Below are positions 56,872 through 61,127 of a DNA stretch of 64,000 nt, piece after piece. Below the pieces are notes generated by a model. That model searched no databases. It was not told the origin of the DNA and saw nothing but the letters and a program-made list of their open reading frames with translations. Positions within the stretch are counted from its first letter, which is position 1; each line of letters begins with the position of its first letter. Position numbers and translations under genes: made by a program. The DNA is from Berghia stephanieae (Eukaryota > Mollusca > Gastropoda > Nudibranchia > Aeolidiidae): NCBI GenBank assembly GCA_034508935.3, contig CM067451.1, positions 45,467,838-45,531,837 on the forward strand, given 5' to 3'.

Positions 56872-58197
56872 GGGGCAGCGGTACGGTCTTTGGTTGGCAC
56901 CCGAAAGGTACCGAGTTCGATCACCCGCCGCTGAGTGGTCTTGAGCAAGTCACCTTGCCCTAACTAAATTTGCGGCGCTGCACTGCGGCTATCGCTTGGG
57001 TTATTCCAGTCTTCCCTTAGAATAGACCCGAAAGACGAATCTCCCTATGGGATGAATAAAGGGAATTATGTTTAATTTATTTATCATCACCATCATATCA
57101 GCGGGATCATCATCATCACCACCACCACCACCACCCTAATAATAATGGATAAAATAAATATCAACACATTTCAATGTAATAATCAATCTAAAATCAATCA
57201 GTGCTCCTAAAAGACCCTTTGATTTCTTTGTCTAATTCGTTCCATACTTTTGGAGTCCCGACAAAGAAAGATTTTCAGCTAACTATAGTTTATATATGGG
57301 AATATTAATCAGTCGTTTATATTGGAATCGGAGTTGTCTAGCAGGTGTATTAGTTCAAAGCGCATTTCCAAGGATTTACCATGCTCAATGAACTTCACAA
57401 TATTTTATTTAATTTATTCCTCCGGCACGCCATATCGACCATACATCCATTTCGTACAGTAGGTACCGATCGCTGTTTGGAGTCTTTTTGTATTAAAGCT
57501 CTTTACAATACCCGTCATTGCTTATAAGATAAGAATACATTCACACCTGAGTCAAGTGCCTGACACACGGACTTAACGTCTGGATCACAATTTTCAACAA
57601 TCACTGTCACTCATCCGGCCATTGACAAGGCTTGATTTTGTGACAAGAGACACCGTACCACTGAGCGACCGAACAAATAATCACCATCTGCGCCATCGTC
57701 ATCATCATCATCATCATCATTATCATCATCCTCATCACAGCCGTAACAGCCAGCAAAACCACAATCATCATCTTCGGGTCCGGTCTATCCGTGTGGGGGG
57801 TGGGGGTGGAACCTGCTAAAGTATTTCATTTTTTAAACAGAAACACGATAATCATCATCATCATCATCATCGTCATCCATTGTCGTCGGCATCGTTATCA
57901 TCGTGTCCGGGCAATCCGTGTGTGTCTGGGTGTGGAACCTGCTAAATATTATTATTATCTACCTACCTAATAAAAACACACCATTCTTGTTCATTTATTT
58001 TTCAAATAATGAAATGAAAGGCACGACCTTTCCCGCACACACAAGAGGCGATGACGACCAGTGACAAATTATGGGAGGTGGGGGCGGCCGACAACTTTTG
58101 GCGCGACATAAATATGAAATGTTAAGGTGACAGCGGGATGATGGTGGTGGGAGGGGGGGGGGGGTCTCAACCCTTCACCATCAACAACTGTTTGATG

Positions 58198-58240
<43 letters not shown>

Positions 58241-59151
58241 TGTGATGCGACGAACGATCATAATCAAGGCTGCCAGACAGCCAGATTTCTTCTTGCCCAA
58301 GTAGTCAAATAGACCCCAAATAGCCCAACACCACAAGCATTCTGACTCCCTTGAAAAACTCATTTGTTTTGATTAACAAAACAATCGACTACAGTTGGAT
58401 AAACTTATCTTTTCATTTTTTTAAATAAAAGATTTTTTTTAAAATGAATAATAATAGAAAAGCGTTTCTTAGTAACCAATTTTGAACTTGGCCATCTGGC
58501 AGCCCCCATCATAACCAGCTGCAGTCAAGCCAGCCACAGACATAAGAGAGGGAGGGGTATGTGAAGTTTCTTGTGGCAAACGAGTTGCTCGTGTTTTTTT
58601 TTTTCAAACGAATCACTGCTCGATGACGTCACTGACTCGAAACCCGCCCGAAACCGACTCGATTTTAGAGGACTCGATCGAAAATCCGCTCGATTTGATC
58701 GTTTCAAACTCGACCCAGCACTAGAGTCTAGTGTTGGGTTATTTGATCGCTTTTACTCGATCGACGACCGAGCGCCAAGCCACGAGTCAGTGCTCGATCT
58801 CAATGCCGGAAGAGCGAGTTAGTAAAACGATCACTATATCGTAAAACGATCAAGCGGGTTGTGAGCTTGAGACGATCTTGACACGTGAGACGAGCTTGAG
58901 ACGATCAGGATTCGAGCGAGCGGAGGGGTAACGAGTGTTTCGAATCATTTCAAATTCAAACGATCACAGTTTGCCATCCGATACCAATCGCCAATGTTTG
59001 CACACGGTAGTCTGTGGTTCTTCCACAGCCCTCACTCCTTGTCAGATGTTAGTGTGTCTGGGTGGCAGTGGCAGGGAAATTCGTATAGGTGTATCACGCG
59101 TGTGTGACAAGACTTCATTAAACCTACTAAAGTTTGACTATCACACACACA

Positions 59152-59189
<38 letters not shown>

Positions 59190-59696
59190 GGCTATTTCTA
59201 TGACACACACGCATCCCTCTATCAATGAACACTCCTACAGTAGTGCGGCTATGTGGTCTAGTCATGACGTAACTATAGGTAGTACTCTAGTCGACCATGG
59301 CTCTCGTGCATTATAATGGTCTAGTGGTATGACACCCGCTTTGGGATCGGAAAGTCCTGGGTTCGAGCCTCGCGCTCGGTGCATAGTTGAGTCTTTGGAC
59401 AAGGCTCTTTACTCACATTCTCTCACCGTACTCAGGTGTAAAATGAGTACCTGGCCGTTAACAGCGTTGTCTTTGTCTGAAAAATTGTAATATCGCCTAA
59501 CAGGCGGCATGTCCCGTCCTACATATTAAATGTTGCTGTTGACCGGGGACCCCTTTACAAAGCGCTTTGATCACATTTAGTGGATATTGTAAAGCTCAAT
59601 TTTTTAAAGTAAAACATTAGCTTTGAATATGGAATGTTTCAATTTTAGATGCCTGTGTATTCTTTGTTAGTTCCCATCATCATCATCATCATCATC

Positions 59697-59763
<67 letters not shown>

Positions 59764-61087
59764 GGGGCAGCGGTACGGTCTTTGGTTGGCACCCGAAAGG
59801 TACCGAGTTCGATCACCCGCCGCTGAGTGGTCTTGAGCAAGTCACCTTGCCCTAACTAAATTTGCGGCGCTGCACTGCGGCTATCGCTTGGGTTATTCCA
59901 GTCTTCCCTTAGAATAGACCCGAAAGACGAATCTCCCCTATGGGATGAATAAAGGGAATTATGTTTAATTTATTTATCATCACCATCATATCAGCGGGAT
60001 CATCATCATCACCACCACCACCACCACCCTAATAATAATGGATAAAATAAATATCAACACATTTCAATGTAATAATCAATCTAAAATCAATCAGTGCTCC
60101 TAAAAGACCCTTTGATTTCTTTGTCTAATTCGTTCCATACTTTTGGAGTCCCGACAAAGAAAGATTTTCAGCTAACTATAGTTTATATATGGGAATATTA
60201 ATCAGTCGTTTATATTGGAATCGGAGTTGTCTAGCAGGTGTATTAGTTCAAAGCGCATTTCCAAGGATTTACCATGCTCAATGAACTTCACAATATTTTA
60301 TTTAATTTATTCCTCCGGCACGCCATATCGACCATACATCCATTTCGTACAGTAGGTACCGATCGCTGTTTGGAGTCTTTTTGTATTAAAGCTCTTTACA
60401 ATACCCGTCATTGCTTATAAGATAATACATTCACACCTGAGTCAAGTGCCTGACACACGGACTTAACGTCTGGATCACAATTTTCAACAATCACTGTCAC
60501 TCATCCGGCCATTGACAAGGCTTGATTTTGTGACAAGAGACACCGTACCACTGAGCGACCGAACAAATAATCACCATCTGCGCCATCGTCATCATCATCA
60601 TCATCATCATTATCATCATCCTCATCACAGCCGTAACAGCCAGCAAAACCACAATCATCATCTTCGGGTCCGGTCTATCCGTGTGGGGGGTGGGGTGGAA
60701 CCTGCTAAAGTATTTCATTTTTTAAACAGAAACACGATAATCATCATCATCATCATCATCATCGTCATCCATTGTCGTCGGCATCGTTATCATCGTGTCC
60801 GGGCAATCCGTGTGTGTCTGGGTGTGGGACCTGCTAAATATTATTATTATCTACCTACCTAAAAAAACACACCATTCTTGTTCATTTATTTTTCAAATAA
60901 TGAAATGAAAGGCACGACCTTTCCCGCACACACAAGAGGCGATGACGACCAGTGACAAATTATGGGAGGTGGGGCGGCCGACAACTTTTGGCGCGACATA
61001 AATATGAAATGTTAAGGTGACAGCGGGATGATGGTGGTGGGAGGGGGGGGGGGGGTCTCAACCCTTCACCATCAACAACTGTTTGAT

Positions 61088-61127
<40 letters not shown>

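Larger units (their letters stand above)
55838..58723. mobile_element. hAT-like non-autonomous element, tandem copy 1 (2886 bp)
   Basis: It begins TAGTGTTGGGT and ends ACCCAGCACTA, an imperfect inverted pair typical of hAT ends. The 8-base duplication CTGGAGTC lies at 55827-55834 and again at 61615-61622, outside the pair of tandem copies, and a partial GAGTC separates the copies. No transposase is inside. It carries nested repeats: a SINE (56402-56700), a (CAT)n tract, a second SINE (56871-57078), a minus-strand SINE (57365-57680) and a small hAT-type MITE (58265-58507). It lies in the first visible aminopeptidase intron. Confidence 0.75.
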